Source: Fischerella muscicola PCC 7414
Lineage (GTDB): Bacteria > Cyanobacteriota > Cyanobacteriia > Cyanobacteriales > Nostocaceae
NCBI RefSeq assembly: GCF_000317205.1
Contig: NZ_AJLK01000087.1
Span: 1-64,000, forward strand
Direction: 5' to 3'
Length of the DNA: 64,000 nt
Position 1 is the stretch's first letter. Each line of letters opens with the position of its first letter. The position numbers and the translations under genes are program-made. The notes under the pieces are model-generated. The model saw only the letters and a program-made list of their open reading frames with translations, searched no databases and was not told the origin of the DNA. This document shows, piece after piece, positions 18,526 through 27,556 of this stretch.

Positions 18526-18866
18526 TAACTAAACTCCTGTTTTTTCTAAATAAACTAAATAAGCTAAAAAATTGCATTAACTAAAATGCAATTTTTTATT
18601 TGGATGGCGACAAAAGATATAGATATAAATTTTGCTAATTCTTTTGTATTACTTTCGCCAGATAAAAATTTAACAAAATATATGTCTAATGTAACTGAAA
18701 AACCAAACAACCCAATTCTATTTAAAAAAGCAATCACCAACAAATCACATTAAATGCAAACAGAAAATCTATCTGTGTCTATCAGTGTGCATCGGTGTTT
18801 ATCGGTGGTCGATTTCTAACCAATAATTGTTTTCCCAGTTCCAATTCCCATCAGACATAAATTTTG
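18526..18866. other. Intergenic gap upstream of the SAF oxidoreductase
   Basis: These 341 bases have no gene. The first part is AT-rich with a small inverted pair AATTGCATT/AATGCAATT at about 18570-18594. The second part (18772-18815) is a copy of the ATCTGTGTCTATCAGTG / GCATCGGTGTTTATCGG dispersed repeat. Confidence 0.5.
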
Positions 18867-19418
18867 TTACTTGGAACCCCCAACACTCATCATTGACATT
18901 AAAGGCCAATTCAAATCTTTTTCAGAAATTTCTGTTACTTCCAAAGGCCATTTAATGTTAAAGAAAGGATCGTCATAGCGTAGACCTCTTTCATATCCCG
19001 GAGTATAGAACTCTCCAACTTGATATGTGACTTCTGCTCCATCGGTAAGTGCTTGATAGCCGTGAGCAAACATCTCCGGTACATATAAAGCACGATGATT
19101 TTCTGCGGTTAGTTCTACACCAAAATGTTGTAAAAATGTGGGAGATTCTGGACGCATATCAATAATTACGTCATAGATAGCGCCTTTAGTACAACGAATC
19201 AACTTTGTTTCTGCTGCTGGGGGAACTTGATAATGCATTCCCCGCAAAGTTCCTTTTTTGTAGTTGAAAGAAAGATTGCATTGGGCAACTGTTGGCTTTA
19301 AACCATGTGCTTCAAATTCTTTAGCGCAGAAAGTACGTGCAAAAAAACCACGATGATCGTGTTTTTCTTCTAAATCAATAATGTATGCGTCTTTGAGTTC
19401 AGTTTTGGTAAAAATCAT
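18867..19418 (-). CDS. rfbC: RmlC-like dTDP-4-dehydrorhamnose 3,5-epimerase family protein
   Basis: This 183-residue cupin has the family hallmarks: FARTFCAKEFEAHGL, LRGMHYQ carrying the active-site His near residue 61, DVIIDMRPESPTF, and the C-terminal GEFYTPGYERGLRYDDP with the likely catalytic Tyr. Length is that of a complete RmlC. No rmlA, rmlB or rmlD lies nearby, while a glucose-1-phosphate cytidylyltransferase does, so it may act on a CDP-4-keto sugar rather than the dTDP sugar. The gene symbol reflects the family only. Confidence 0.8.
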   Translation of the reverse strand: MIFTKTELKDAYIIDLEEKHDHRGFFARTFCAKEFEAHGLKPTVAQCNLSFNYKKGTLRGMHYQVPPAAETKLIRCTKGAIYDVIIDMRPESPTFLQHFGVELTAENHRALYVPEMFAHGYQALTDGAEVTYQVGEFYTPGYERGLRYDDPFFNIKWPLEVTEISEKDLNWPLMSMMSVGGSK

Positions 19419-19522
19419 CAGTAACCTCGTAGAGTGAATAAAGTAGATTAGTGGATAATGATTAGTAATTCACTACTAACTACCAACTAATTATGATATG
19501 TTTAGTAACTTTTTATTGCTAA

Positions 19523-20460
19523 TTATATTTCTCTGGAAGGTATCACAAACTCCAAAGCAGAGACACTGACCAAACCTAAGTAAGGAACTATTGTACTGAC
19601 AGCCAGAACAGGCCATCTTCTCAAAGCTCCAAAGAAAACTCGCCAGTTATTTCTGATAAAATGCTTTAAAATCAACTTTCGACAAAATTGACTAGAGTAG
19701 CCTGCTTCCATTAATTTCACATAAAGTAGTGGCAAATCAATATATTGCATTCTCAACAGTGTTTTTGGTTCGCGCATCCAATAGCTACTACCAAAGGCAC
19801 TTTCGACATAGGTTTCTTTTGTAATTTTTACACTTCCATGAGCGGCACAATATGCAGTCCAGAAAACTTGTGCCTCCATATTCTTTACACCTGTTGACCA
19901 TTTTTAACAGCTTGCTTTACCAGATCTGCTCTATACACCTGAGCAGTCATAAACCCGACACCAGAATGATTTTCTTGGATACACCGCTCAAATACAGCCT
20001 TACCATCATCACGCACTTCTTCAGTTTCTATTTGATAGCAACGTGGATAAATCAAATTACCTGTAGGTTCATGGCGGCAAGAAAAATTGAGAATTAACAA
20101 TGATATTTCTGGATGCTCTTTGAGATTTTTGAGTACGTAACCCAGTGTTCTTTTCTGTATGGGATCGTCATCGCCTATTGTCCAGATATATTTACTTGTT
20201 GCTGTATTTATACAATAGGCAATATTTTTCATCACACCGAGATTTTCACTATTTCTATTGGCATGAAATTTAGCCTTTTGAAAACTCGGCAACCATTTCT
20301 GAATGACTTCTTGAGTGTTGTCTGTTGAGCAGTTATCAGAAACAATAATTTCACATTCAGACTCCAAACCATTAATTGCTTTGAGTAACCAAGCTAGCTG
20401 CTTATCAAGTAAGTGGGCACGATTATAAGTAGGGAGTGCAATTGTGAGTATAGTATCCAT
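19523..20460 (-). pseudogene. Family 2 glycosyltransferase split by a frameshift
   Basis: An upstream frame (20460 down to 19885, 191 residues) has the GT2 start LTIALPTYNRAH, VSDNCSTD and TIGDDDP. It ends abruptly after AVKNGQQV. A second frame (19879 down to 19523, 118 residues) begins MEAQVFWTAYCAAHG and supplies a GT2-like C-terminus. Reading the joining bases one frame over gives WSTGVKNMEAQVF, so a single base lost from the A-run (T5 on the plus strand, 19901-19905) explains the break. Joined, the protein would be about 310 residues. It could be a true mutation, slippage, or a sequencing error. Confidence 0.75.
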
Positions 20461-20630
20461 ATTTAATTTATTTTTTGCTCAATGAGGTTTAGCCTTTACC
20501 ATAGAATTCTTTAGAGATACACCAAATCTAAAATTTATTACAAAAAATGATTGGTAAAATTTGCAGACCCAAGAAAAGCTGTTTGATTCAGAATCTGCAA
20601 GCATTTTATCTTACCAATCAAATTATTTAG

Positions 20631-21659
20631 TTAATATTTAGCCCAGAAGAAATCTTGATCAATTTGTTGTGTACGAATCAGATACTCTAGTTGCTTCAAG
20701 CGAGTAAAGCCTCTAGATAAGAAAACATCTTCTGTCATGTCAATTTGGGAAAATAAATCAAATAATTGTTTAGCACCCTGCTGGGCGTTCCAATCACACT
20801 TAAAGCCAGGTAAGACGCTATTGATTTTCTCAAAAGAAACTCGATAACTGCGATTGTCTGCTCCTTGTTCACCAAAACTTAATTTACATCCAGGGAAGGT
20901 ATTCGCGATAATTTCCGCAATTTCTCTAACTCGATAGTTATTAGCGGTGTCCCCAACGTTGAAAATTTGGTTGTGTATAATATCGCGGGGGGCTTCCAGA
21001 GTGCAGACAATAGCCTTACAAATATCTAGGGCGTGAACTAGCGGACGCCACGGTGTACCATCGCTAGTCATTTTGATTTCCTTAGTAGTCCATGCTAAAC
21101 CTGCCAAGTTATTTAAAACAATATCAAAGCGCATTCTGGGGGAAGCACCAAAGGCGGTAGCATTTCGCATAAAGGTAGGAGAGAAGTCATCATCAGCAAG
21201 TAGTTTGACATCTCGCTCTACCAGGGTTTTACATTCTGCGTAGGCTGTTTGAGGATTAACAGGAGATTCTTCGGTGACGTCTCCTTCTGTCGCTACACCA
21301 TAAACACTACAAGAAGACATGTAAACAAACCGACGTACACCTGCTTCTTTTGCTAGGTTGGCAAGACGAACTGAACCTTTGTGATTAATATCATAGGTAA
21401 TATTAGGTGCTAGCTGTCCAGTTGGATCATTAGAGAGTTCCGCCATGTGGACTACTGCTTCGACACCTTGCAAGTCTTCTAAGGTGATGTGACGGATGTC
21501 TTTGTTGAGGGTTTTAGCTGTTAGTTCAGTTCCGTTATATAACCAACCTACTTTATAAAAACCAGTATCTACACCGATAACTTCATGCCCTTTTTGAATT
21601 AACAAAGGAGGTAATAATGAGCCGAGATAACCTTCTGTTCCTGTGACGAGAATCTTCAT
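20631..21659 (-). CDS. NAD-dependent epimerase/dehydratase (extended SDR)
   Basis: This 342-residue extended SDR has the N-terminal GTEGYLGS cofactor motif, MAELSNDP, SSCSVYG with the catalytic Ser, and YAECK as the YxxxK pair. The NTP-sugar-binding C-terminal part is full length. It probably epimerises, dehydrates or reduces a nucleotide sugar for the island polysaccharide. As it sits between the cytidylyltransferase side and the RmlC-like gene, it may supply the 4-keto intermediate or reduce it. The exact reaction is not determined. Confidence 0.85.
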   Translation of the reverse strand: MKILVTGTEGYLGSLLPPLLIQKGHEVIGVDTGFYKVGWLYNGTELTAKTLNKDIRHITLEDLQGVEAVVHMAELSNDPTGQLAPNITYDINHKGSVRLANLAKEAGVRRFVYMSSCSVYGVATEGDVTEESPVNPQTAYAECKTLVERDVKLLADDDFSPTFMRNATAFGASPRMRFDIVLNNLAGLAWTTKEIKMTSDGTPWRPLVHALDICKAIVCTLEAPRDIIHNQIFNVGDTANNYRVREIAEIIANTFPGCKLSFGEQGADNRSYRVSFEKINSVLPGFKCDWNAQQGAKQLFDLFSQIDMTEDVFLSRGFTRLKQLEYLIRTQQIDQDFFWAKY

Positions 21660-21950
21660 TGTGAAAAGTCCTTATGTGTTGATTAATGAATTGATTACGA
21701 TTAGAAATAAGTTGGGCGGGTACAGCAAAATGAATGAGAATTCTGACGTTGCTGAATCATATGATGATTGCGGCTGATACGGGGACACCCAGACACAGTG
21801 ATGAGTGTTGGCGCAAATTCCAACTCGCATTCCGCAATTATGCAATGCCAAAATTCTTTGTGTCTTAGAGTCTGAGTGGTTGGCGATTTTTCACCAACCT
21901 ACTCTACCTTGAAGCTGCTGTTGCATCTATTGGTAAGCACTGTGATGTTG

Positions 21951-23162
21951 TCAGGCTACTGTGGTTTGAAGATGCTGTGGTTGGGGAATTTGAGCAACTA
22001 TGGCTTTACCAATTTCAATTGAAGAAGTGGCTGCTGGGGAAGGTGCATTGCATACATGAGCGGTGTTTTGTCCGTGAATAATTAAAAAGTCATCGACTAA
22101 CTTACCGTCATTCATTAATGCTTGGGCGCGAACTCCAGCGTGGGTGGGAATTAAATCTTCTGATTTAACTTCGGGAATTAGTTTTTGCAAACTTCTGGTA
22201 AAGGCTGCTTTACTAAAGGAACGAATAATTTCTTTGATGCCTTCGTCAGCGTGTTTAGCTGCTAGTTTCCAAAAACCAGGATAGGTCATGACTTCAGCAA
22301 AGTCACGCAAGTCAAAGTCAGTCTTTTTATAACCTTCCCGTTTGAGACTCAAAACGGCGTTGGGCCCGGCGTGGACAGTCCCATCAATCATCCGGGTAAA
22401 ATGAACGCCTAAGAAAGGAAAGTCGGGGTTAGGAACTGGATATATTAAACCTTTGACAAGATAGCGTTTTTCTGGTATTAGTTCGTAATATTCACCCCGG
22501 AAAGGTACTATTTTTGCTTGTGGGTCTACTTTACCTAGTTTGGCAATGCGATCGCTGTGCAAACCAGCACAGTTAATTACAAACCGAGTTTCAAAAGTAC
22601 CGTTATTTGTCTCTAGTACTTGATTGTTGCCACTGGGAACTATTTTTTCAACTTTTGTGTTGAGTCGTAATTCCCCTCCTTGTTGGGAAATGATTTCCGC
22701 GTACTTGAGACAAACTTGCTTGTAGTTAGCAATACCTGTAGAATATACGTAAATTCCACCTACACTGGTAACGTGGGGTTCAAATTCTTTGACTTCCTCT
22801 GGGCTAATTCTCTTAACTTTGATGCCGTTTTCTAAACCACGCTTATATAAATTTTCTAAGCCTGGTAGTTCGCTTTCATCGGTAGCAACTATTACTTTGC
22901 CACAAACTTCATAATCAATCCCATGCTCTTGACAAAATTCCACCATTGATTGGCAACCATCACGGCAGAATTTCGCTTTAAAACTCCCTGGTTTATAGTA
23001 AATACCAGAGTGAATTACACCGCTATTGTTACCAGTTTGATGAAAAGCCCATTGGTTTTCTTTTTCCAATACAAGAATCTTGGCATTGGGATAGGTTTTA
23101 CCTAAGGCCATTCCGGTGGAAAGACCAACAATGCCCCCACCTATAATTGCAAAATCGTACAT
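21951..23162 (-). CDS. lhgO: L-2-hydroxyglutarate oxidase (LhgO)-like FAD oxidoreductase
   Basis: The protein (403 residues from the ATG at 23162) begins MYDFAIIGGGIVGLSTG, a GxGxxG FAD site, and continues with HQTGNNSGVIHSGIYY and the DAO-family C-terminus GVRAQALM with IEIGKAI. These are hallmarks of LhgO, which oxidises L-2-hydroxyglutarate and feeds electrons to quinone. A GTG start at 23186 would add eight residues but leave the FAD motif unusually far inside. Its presence in a polysaccharide cluster is odd and it may act on a sugar-derived hydroxy acid instead. Confidence 0.8.
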   Translation of the reverse strand: MYDFAIIGGGIVGLSTGMALGKTYPNAKILVLEKENQWAFHQTGNNSGVIHSGIYYKPGSFKAKFCRDGCQSMVEFCQEHGIDYEVCGKVIVATDESELPGLENLYKRGLENGIKVKRISPEEVKEFEPHVTSVGGIYVYSTGIANYKQVCLKYAEIISQQGGELRLNTKVEKIVPSGNNQVLETNNGTFETRFVINCAGLHSDRIAKLGKVDPQAKIVPFRGEYYELIPEKRYLVKGLIYPVPNPDFPFLGVHFTRMIDGTVHAGPNAVLSLKREGYKKTDFDLRDFAEVMTYPGFWKLAAKHADEGIKEIIRSFSKAAFTRSLQKLIPEVKSEDLIPTHAGVRAQALMNDGKLVDDFLIIHGQNTAHVCNAPSPAATSSIEIGKAIVAQIPQPQHLQTTVA

Positions 23163-23235
23163 CGGTATTCTCGCCCCTGTCACCACGAAATAATTATGGA
23201 TTGATTTTTACTCATAACTCATAAGTTGAGATCAT

Positions 23236-24009
23236 CTACCATACTTTCCAAGGCGCTTTGCCCTTATTCCATAAATCTTCTAAATAATTTTTATCTCTGA
23301 GGGTATCCATTGGCTGCCAAAAACCATCATGTTTAAAAGCAGACAACTGTTCCATCCCAGCTAGCTTTTCTAATGGTTCTTTTTCCCAAACCGTAGAATC
23401 ATCAGCAATAAAGTTGATGACTTCTGGTTCTAATACAAAAAAGCCGCCATTAATCCAAGCACCATCTCCTTCTGGTTTTTCATGGAAACTACTAATTTTG
23501 GTTTGTTCGCTTCCCAAAATAATTGCACCAAACCGCCCGGGTGGTTGTACAGCAGTGAGTGTTCCTAAAGTTTTTTGTTCTTTATGGAATTTAATTAATT
23601 CTGTGATATTTACATTGCTGACGCCGTCACCGTAGGTAAAGCAAAAAGTTTCATTGCCTATGTGTTCTCTGACTCGCTTTAATCTACCACCTGTCATGGT
23701 GTTATCACCTGTATTTACCAAAGTGACACGCCAAGGTTCAGCATTACCTAAATGTACATTCATTTGATTGAACCGCATGTCAAATGTCACATCTGACATG
23801 TGTAAAAAGTAATTAGCAAAATATTCTTTAATTACGTATCCTTTATAACCACAGCAAATAATGAAATCATTAATACCATGAGCGGAGTAAATTTTCATGA
23901 TATGCCACAATATTGGCTTACCACCAATTTCCACCATAGGTTTAGGTTTGACACTCGTTTCTTCGCTAATGCGGGTACCAAGTCCTCCAGCCAAAATTAC
24001 TGCTTTCAT
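23236..24009 (-). CDS. rfbF: Glucose-1-phosphate cytidylyltransferase
   Basis: This 257-residue nucleotidyltransferase starts [18 protein letters not shown] with the GGLGTR nucleotide motif and [13 protein letters not shown], and continues with [10 protein letters not shown] and [13 protein letters not shown], all characteristic of RfbF/DdhA. It makes CDP-glucose from CTP and glucose-1-phosphate, the first step to CDP-deoxy or branched sugars. It is the most upstream gene of the island and so probably the start of the sugar-nucleotide transcript. The usual partner CDP-glucose 4,6-dehydratase is not recognisable beside it. Confidence 0.92.
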   Translation of the reverse strand: MKAVILAGGLGTRISEETSVKPKPMVEIGGKPILWHIMKIYSAHGINDFIICCGYKGYVIKEYFANYFLHMSDVTFDMRFNQMNVHLGNAEPWRVTLVNTGDNTMTGGRLKRVREHIGNETFCFTYGDGVSNVNITELIKFHKEQKTLGTLTAVQPPGRFGAIILGSEQTKISSFHEKPEGDGAWINGGFFVLEPEVINFIADDSTVWEKEPLEKLAGMEQLSAFKHDGFWQPMDTLRDKNYLEDLWNKGKAPWKVW

Positions 24010-24491
24010 GCAATAGCCTCTAAAGTTTTAGGTAGATGAATTTAGATATTCAAACGTTTAACAGTGAAGACAAAGCATTATTTATTGCTGTTTTTCTCAG
24101 TATACAATCTAACCGTATTTTGCTAGATAATTATGAAGAGCAGGTAAATTAACTGCTTATATGTGTAAAAAAATGGAAAAGTTCGTAGCTATCAGAACAA
24201 ATTATATTTTGACTAAAATCACTATTAAAAAATACAATACCTAGCATAATATGGCTAGATAAATTTAGATTTGAAGAGTCTATATAGGCTAATATAAAAA
24301 TATTTTGTTTCTGTATTGTTGATTTTTATTAGTATTAAAGTAGTTGTAATAATTATCTAATACAAATTAGCTAAAAAGACTATATTTTGAACTTAATAGC
24401 TTAATAATATAGCTGCCGTTTTTCTAGAAAAAGTTGCACTCTCTCTAAATCAAAAGCGGCTGCTATATTTATATTATTTTTGAAGTCGTTA
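24010..24491. other. AT-rich gap between the polysaccharide island and the kinase gene
   Basis: These 482 bases are very AT-rich and hold no credible gene. They contain the likely promoter region of the rfbF-led unit and the 3' flank of the kinase gene. I could not pick out a terminator or factor site with confidence. Confidence 0.5.
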
Positions 24492-26672
24492 TTAACGAGC
24501 TTTTTGGGAAAAAGTTGCGTTTTGGAACATAGTGTCACATTTATTTTCAACAACTATGCAAATGCTGCTTAGTGCTTGTTGATAACTTTCTTCATCATCT
24601 TGCTCAAGAGAAATTTTTGCAGCCATTTGTAAATCTTCTACAGCTTTGCTTTGCTGGGAGCGAGATTCGTTACCACCATACTGAGCGAGTTCATGATAGA
24701 CAATTCCTCGCTTCAGATAAACTTTTGACAATCGCGGATTGATGTTTAATGCTCTGCCAAAATCAGAAATTGCTTTGGTGTATTCTTGTTCAAAGTTGCT
24801 GCTATATTGGGCAATTTGATAGCGGACAAGACCTAACTGATAGTGAGCTTCGGCTCTGGATGGATTAATATTGATTGCTTGGTTAAAATCAGCGATCGCT
24901 TTTTGATAATCTAGCTGTGAGTCGCCGCTATATTTGGCCATTTGAGCGCGAACAATACCCCTTCTGATATAAGCTTCTACTTCGTTAGGATTTAAACGCA
25001 GGGCAGTATTAAAATCAGCAAGGGCTAAATGATAGTTTTTATCTTGGTCAGTGCTATATTCAGCTTGCATGTAATAGACATTGCCACGATTGACGTAAGC
25101 TTTTACTTCTTTGGGGTTAATTTTAATTGCTTGATTGTAATCAGCGATCGCGGCGTCGTAATCTTTGAGATTGTAATGAGAATTACCCCGGTTAACAAAG
25201 GCTTTGGCGTGTTGAGGTTGCTTTTTAATTGCTAGGGTAAAGTTTTCAATTGCTTGCTCATAATTTTTGACTTTGTAAGCAGCATGACCCTGTTTGTAGT
25301 AATCTGCAAAACTCAGATGCAGATGATTGTCACCTGACTCAATCAAGCTTTGTTGAGCTAAAGAATCTTTACGTAGATAATTACTAGTCAGATCATTGGT
25401 TAAGTCCAAATAGAAGAACGTACCAATGCCAAGCAAGGCAAAAATCACAGAATACAACCCAGCCTTATTAGAAGGTTTATAAACACGAAGCTTACGCGGA
25501 GGTATGGGATTGTAATAGCTATGTTGCTGGAATGAAACAGCTGCTGTTTGGGGAAAACGACGAGTGTCGGAAGTACGCCTTCTCGCGGTGACGCGGGGTT
25601 TGAGGTGTTCTCTTGTAGCAATTACCTGTGGAGATGGGAAGGGGTCGCGTCCACCTAAGCGCAGGGTACGTTCGCACCAGGGACAAGTTTCTAGGTGGTT
25701 GCTGTAGCGGTGTTGGGGGTTAGTGCTACAGCTAACCAAAGCATCTTCAGCTTCCGCTAAGGCTAATACCCAACTTTGAGCGCTGGGACGTAACAGAGGG
25801 TTGCTATGACCATCTTCAAAACAACGCAGGAATAGTTCTTGCAAGCTGGGGTGGAGAATTTTCCAAGGAGGTGCAATTGGGGTAGGAACGTAGGGTACGC
25901 TGCGGTTTTGACTGTAGGTAAAATGACCCGCTGCGATGCGTGCTTCGTAGGGTGGTGGTTCACCTGCGCCTTGGTAAATCCCAGAAAAGGGATGAGTACC
26001 TTCCATCAATAGTTGGAAGATCAGCACTGCTAAACCGAATAAGTCATGGGGGACAGCGCGATCACACTTGGCAAAGGTTTTATTTTGTAGTTCTGGAGGG
26101 GTAAATTCTGGTTTACCAACGGGACAACGATGCACGAAATCGTTGTCAGGGTCGTAAACTTGGAATGAGTCTGTGTCTACAACTGTAACTAAAGCTGTGT
26201 CACTGACGAGGATATTTGACTCATTCACATCACCCACACAATAGCCACTGGCATGTAAAGCGGCAAAGGCTGCTGCTAAGTTACGAGCAGTGCGGAGCAG
26301 GTATTGATAGCTAAATAAGGGACAATGTTGGCGACGGGTTCTAGGGTTGTAAAAGTCGATGATCGGACGCATACTCCGAATTCGGGGCATTAAAAAGCCG
26401 ACGATGCGATCGCTACCATCTGCTGCTCGTAAAAGTTCTGTTGGCCAAGCGATGGAGATGTGTCCGAGACTAGCCGTGGGGTTTTCTGGTGGGTGATTGA
26501 GCATCACCTCCAGTTTCCGTGCTTGCATCTCAGATGGCTTGTGATAAACCTTCGCCACTGTATTGGCATCCGTTGGCACTGTATAAATACATGCTTCTCC
26601 GCCACGTCCTAAACTGACGGTGAGATTAAGATGAACAATTTTTTGGTTGGGAAGATAACGTAGTACCTGCAT
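24492..26672 (-). CDS. TerY-P-type serine/threonine kinase with TPR tail
   Basis: The start chosen at 26672 (MQVLRYLPNQKIV) gives 726 residues. The kinase domain has LGRGGEACIY, an AKVYHK lysine, VGDVNESN in place of HRD..N, and DTDSF in place of DFG, a variant typical of kinases found with TerY and PP2C. A Cys/His cluster (CSTNP...HLETCPWC) follows, then a transmembrane helix (GLYSVIFALLGIGTFFYL) and five to six TPRs. It would phosphorylate cytoplasmic targets while the TPRs lie across the membrane. It follows the phosphatase gene by about 50 bases. Confidence 0.85.
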   Translation of the reverse strand: MQVLRYLPNQKIVHLNLTVSLGRGGEACIYTVPTDANTVAKVYHKPSEMQARKLEVMLNHPPENPTASLGHISIAWPTELLRAADGSDRIVGFLMPRIRSMRPIIDFYNPRTRRQHCPLFSYQYLLRTARNLAAAFAALHASGYCVGDVNESNILVSDTALVTVVDTDSFQVYDPDNDFVHRCPVGKPEFTPPELQNKTFAKCDRAVPHDLFGLAVLIFQLLMEGTHPFSGIYQGAGEPPPYEARIAAGHFTYSQNRSVPYVPTPIAPPWKILHPSLQELFLRCFEDGHSNPLLRPSAQSWVLALAEAEDALVSCSTNPQHRYSNHLETCPWCERTLRLGGRDPFPSPQVIATREHLKPRVTARRRTSDTRRFPQTAAVSFQQHSYYNPIPPRKLRVYKPSNKAGLYSVIFALLGIGTFFYLDLTNDLTSNYLRKDSLAQQSLIESGDNHLHLSFADYYKQGHAAYKVKNYEQAIENFTLAIKKQPQHAKAFVNRGNSHYNLKDYDAAIADYNQAIKINPKEVKAYVNRGNVYYMQAEYSTDQDKNYHLALADFNTALRLNPNEVEAYIRRGIVRAQMAKYSGDSQLDYQKAIADFNQAININPSRAEAHYQLGLVRYQIAQYSSNFEQEYTKAISDFGRALNINPRLSKVYLKRGIVYHELAQYGGNESRSQQSKAVEDLQMAAKISLEQDDEESYQQALSSICIVVENKCDTMFQNATFSQKAR

Positions 26673-26725
26673 GATATATTTAATGATAGGGAAGGTGTAT
26701 GTAATTTTAGATAGCAATAATATTG

Positions 26726-27508
26726 CTAATCGGTTAACGCCGCAATCACCAGAGTTAGGTCATCGTCTGTGCGTTGGGTAATTCGGTCTGAACGCAGAAA
26801 TTTCACAAGTTGCTCTTTGGCGATAATTTTGTCCTCCGCACTGGCAACAAAGTCGAACAAGGGAAGAAAGAAGGGTTTGTGAGGCGCGCTTACAGCCATA
26901 TTCATCGCCAGCAATTGCAATCCATCTGTGAGGACGCCGATGTTGACAACTGACTGACGCGACAGCTTGACCTGCACTTTTTCCATTGCGCCAGGGGAAA
27001 CCAAAAAAGTGGTTTCATTCATGTATTCGCCGTTGTCAGGCATAGTTAAGGCAATCAAGTTGCCGATGCGATCCTTTGCTACTGCCACTCCATCACCGAT
27101 CTGCGCCACTGCCACAGTTTCTGGTGTGGCGACTAGAACAATTAAGGTGCTGGCTAAATCCTGGGGTTGTTTATTACAAGCAACAGCTTCTGCTTCTACA
27201 GCTTTTCTGGCGGCTAGTATGGCATCAGTTAAGAGCGATCGCACAAAAGCATCATCAACCAAAGTACGTCGGGAAACTTCTTGATGAGCGCAGATGGTTG
27301 CCACTGCCGTTTCTGCTGCAACCATTGCTCCGACTTTCCCTAAAATCGCTGAACCCGCGCCATCAGCTGCTGACACCACCAAAACATTCTCAGGCAATAT
27401 TACAAAGTGGTGAGCGTCCTGACACAGCTGCTTGTTTTTCATATGGCTTGTACCACATACTGATGCGGCAACTACCCGCCATTGAGGTGTCCTTGTTGAA
27501 GTTTTCAT
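26726..27508 (-). CDS. PP2C-family protein phosphatase
   Basis: This 260-residue protein is a short PP2C/SpoIIE-like phosphatase. It has the N-terminal GTSHMKNKQLCQD segment, AADGAGSAILGKVGA carrying the metal-binding Asp, IGDGVAV and the C-terminal DDLTLVIA. This divergent form is the one found in TerY-P triads, where it sits between a vWA protein and a kinase, as here. It would reverse phosphorylation by the neighbouring kinase. The three genes are close on one strand and probably cotranscribed. Confidence 0.88.
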   Translation of the reverse strand: MKTSTRTPQWRVVAASVCGTSHMKNKQLCQDAHHFVILPENVLVVSAADGAGSAILGKVGAMVAAETAVATICAHQEVSRRTLVDDAFVRSLLTDAILAARKAVEAEAVACNKQPQDLASTLIVLVATPETVAVAQIGDGVAVAKDRIGNLIALTMPDNGEYMNETTFLVSPGAMEKVQVKLSRQSVVNIGVLTDGLQLLAMNMAVSAPHKPFFLPLFDFVASAEDKIIAKEQLVKFLRSDRITQRTDDDLTLVIAALTD

Positions 27509-27556
27509 AAACTAATCTTCTAACAGCTGTGTAAGTACAAAAGATGCAATCTTACA

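Noticed and set aside
27076-27510. 144-residue plus-strand frame antisense to the PP2C gene
   Set aside because: Leu/Gln/Arg-rich shadow composition; the minus-strand PP2C protein explains the sequence.
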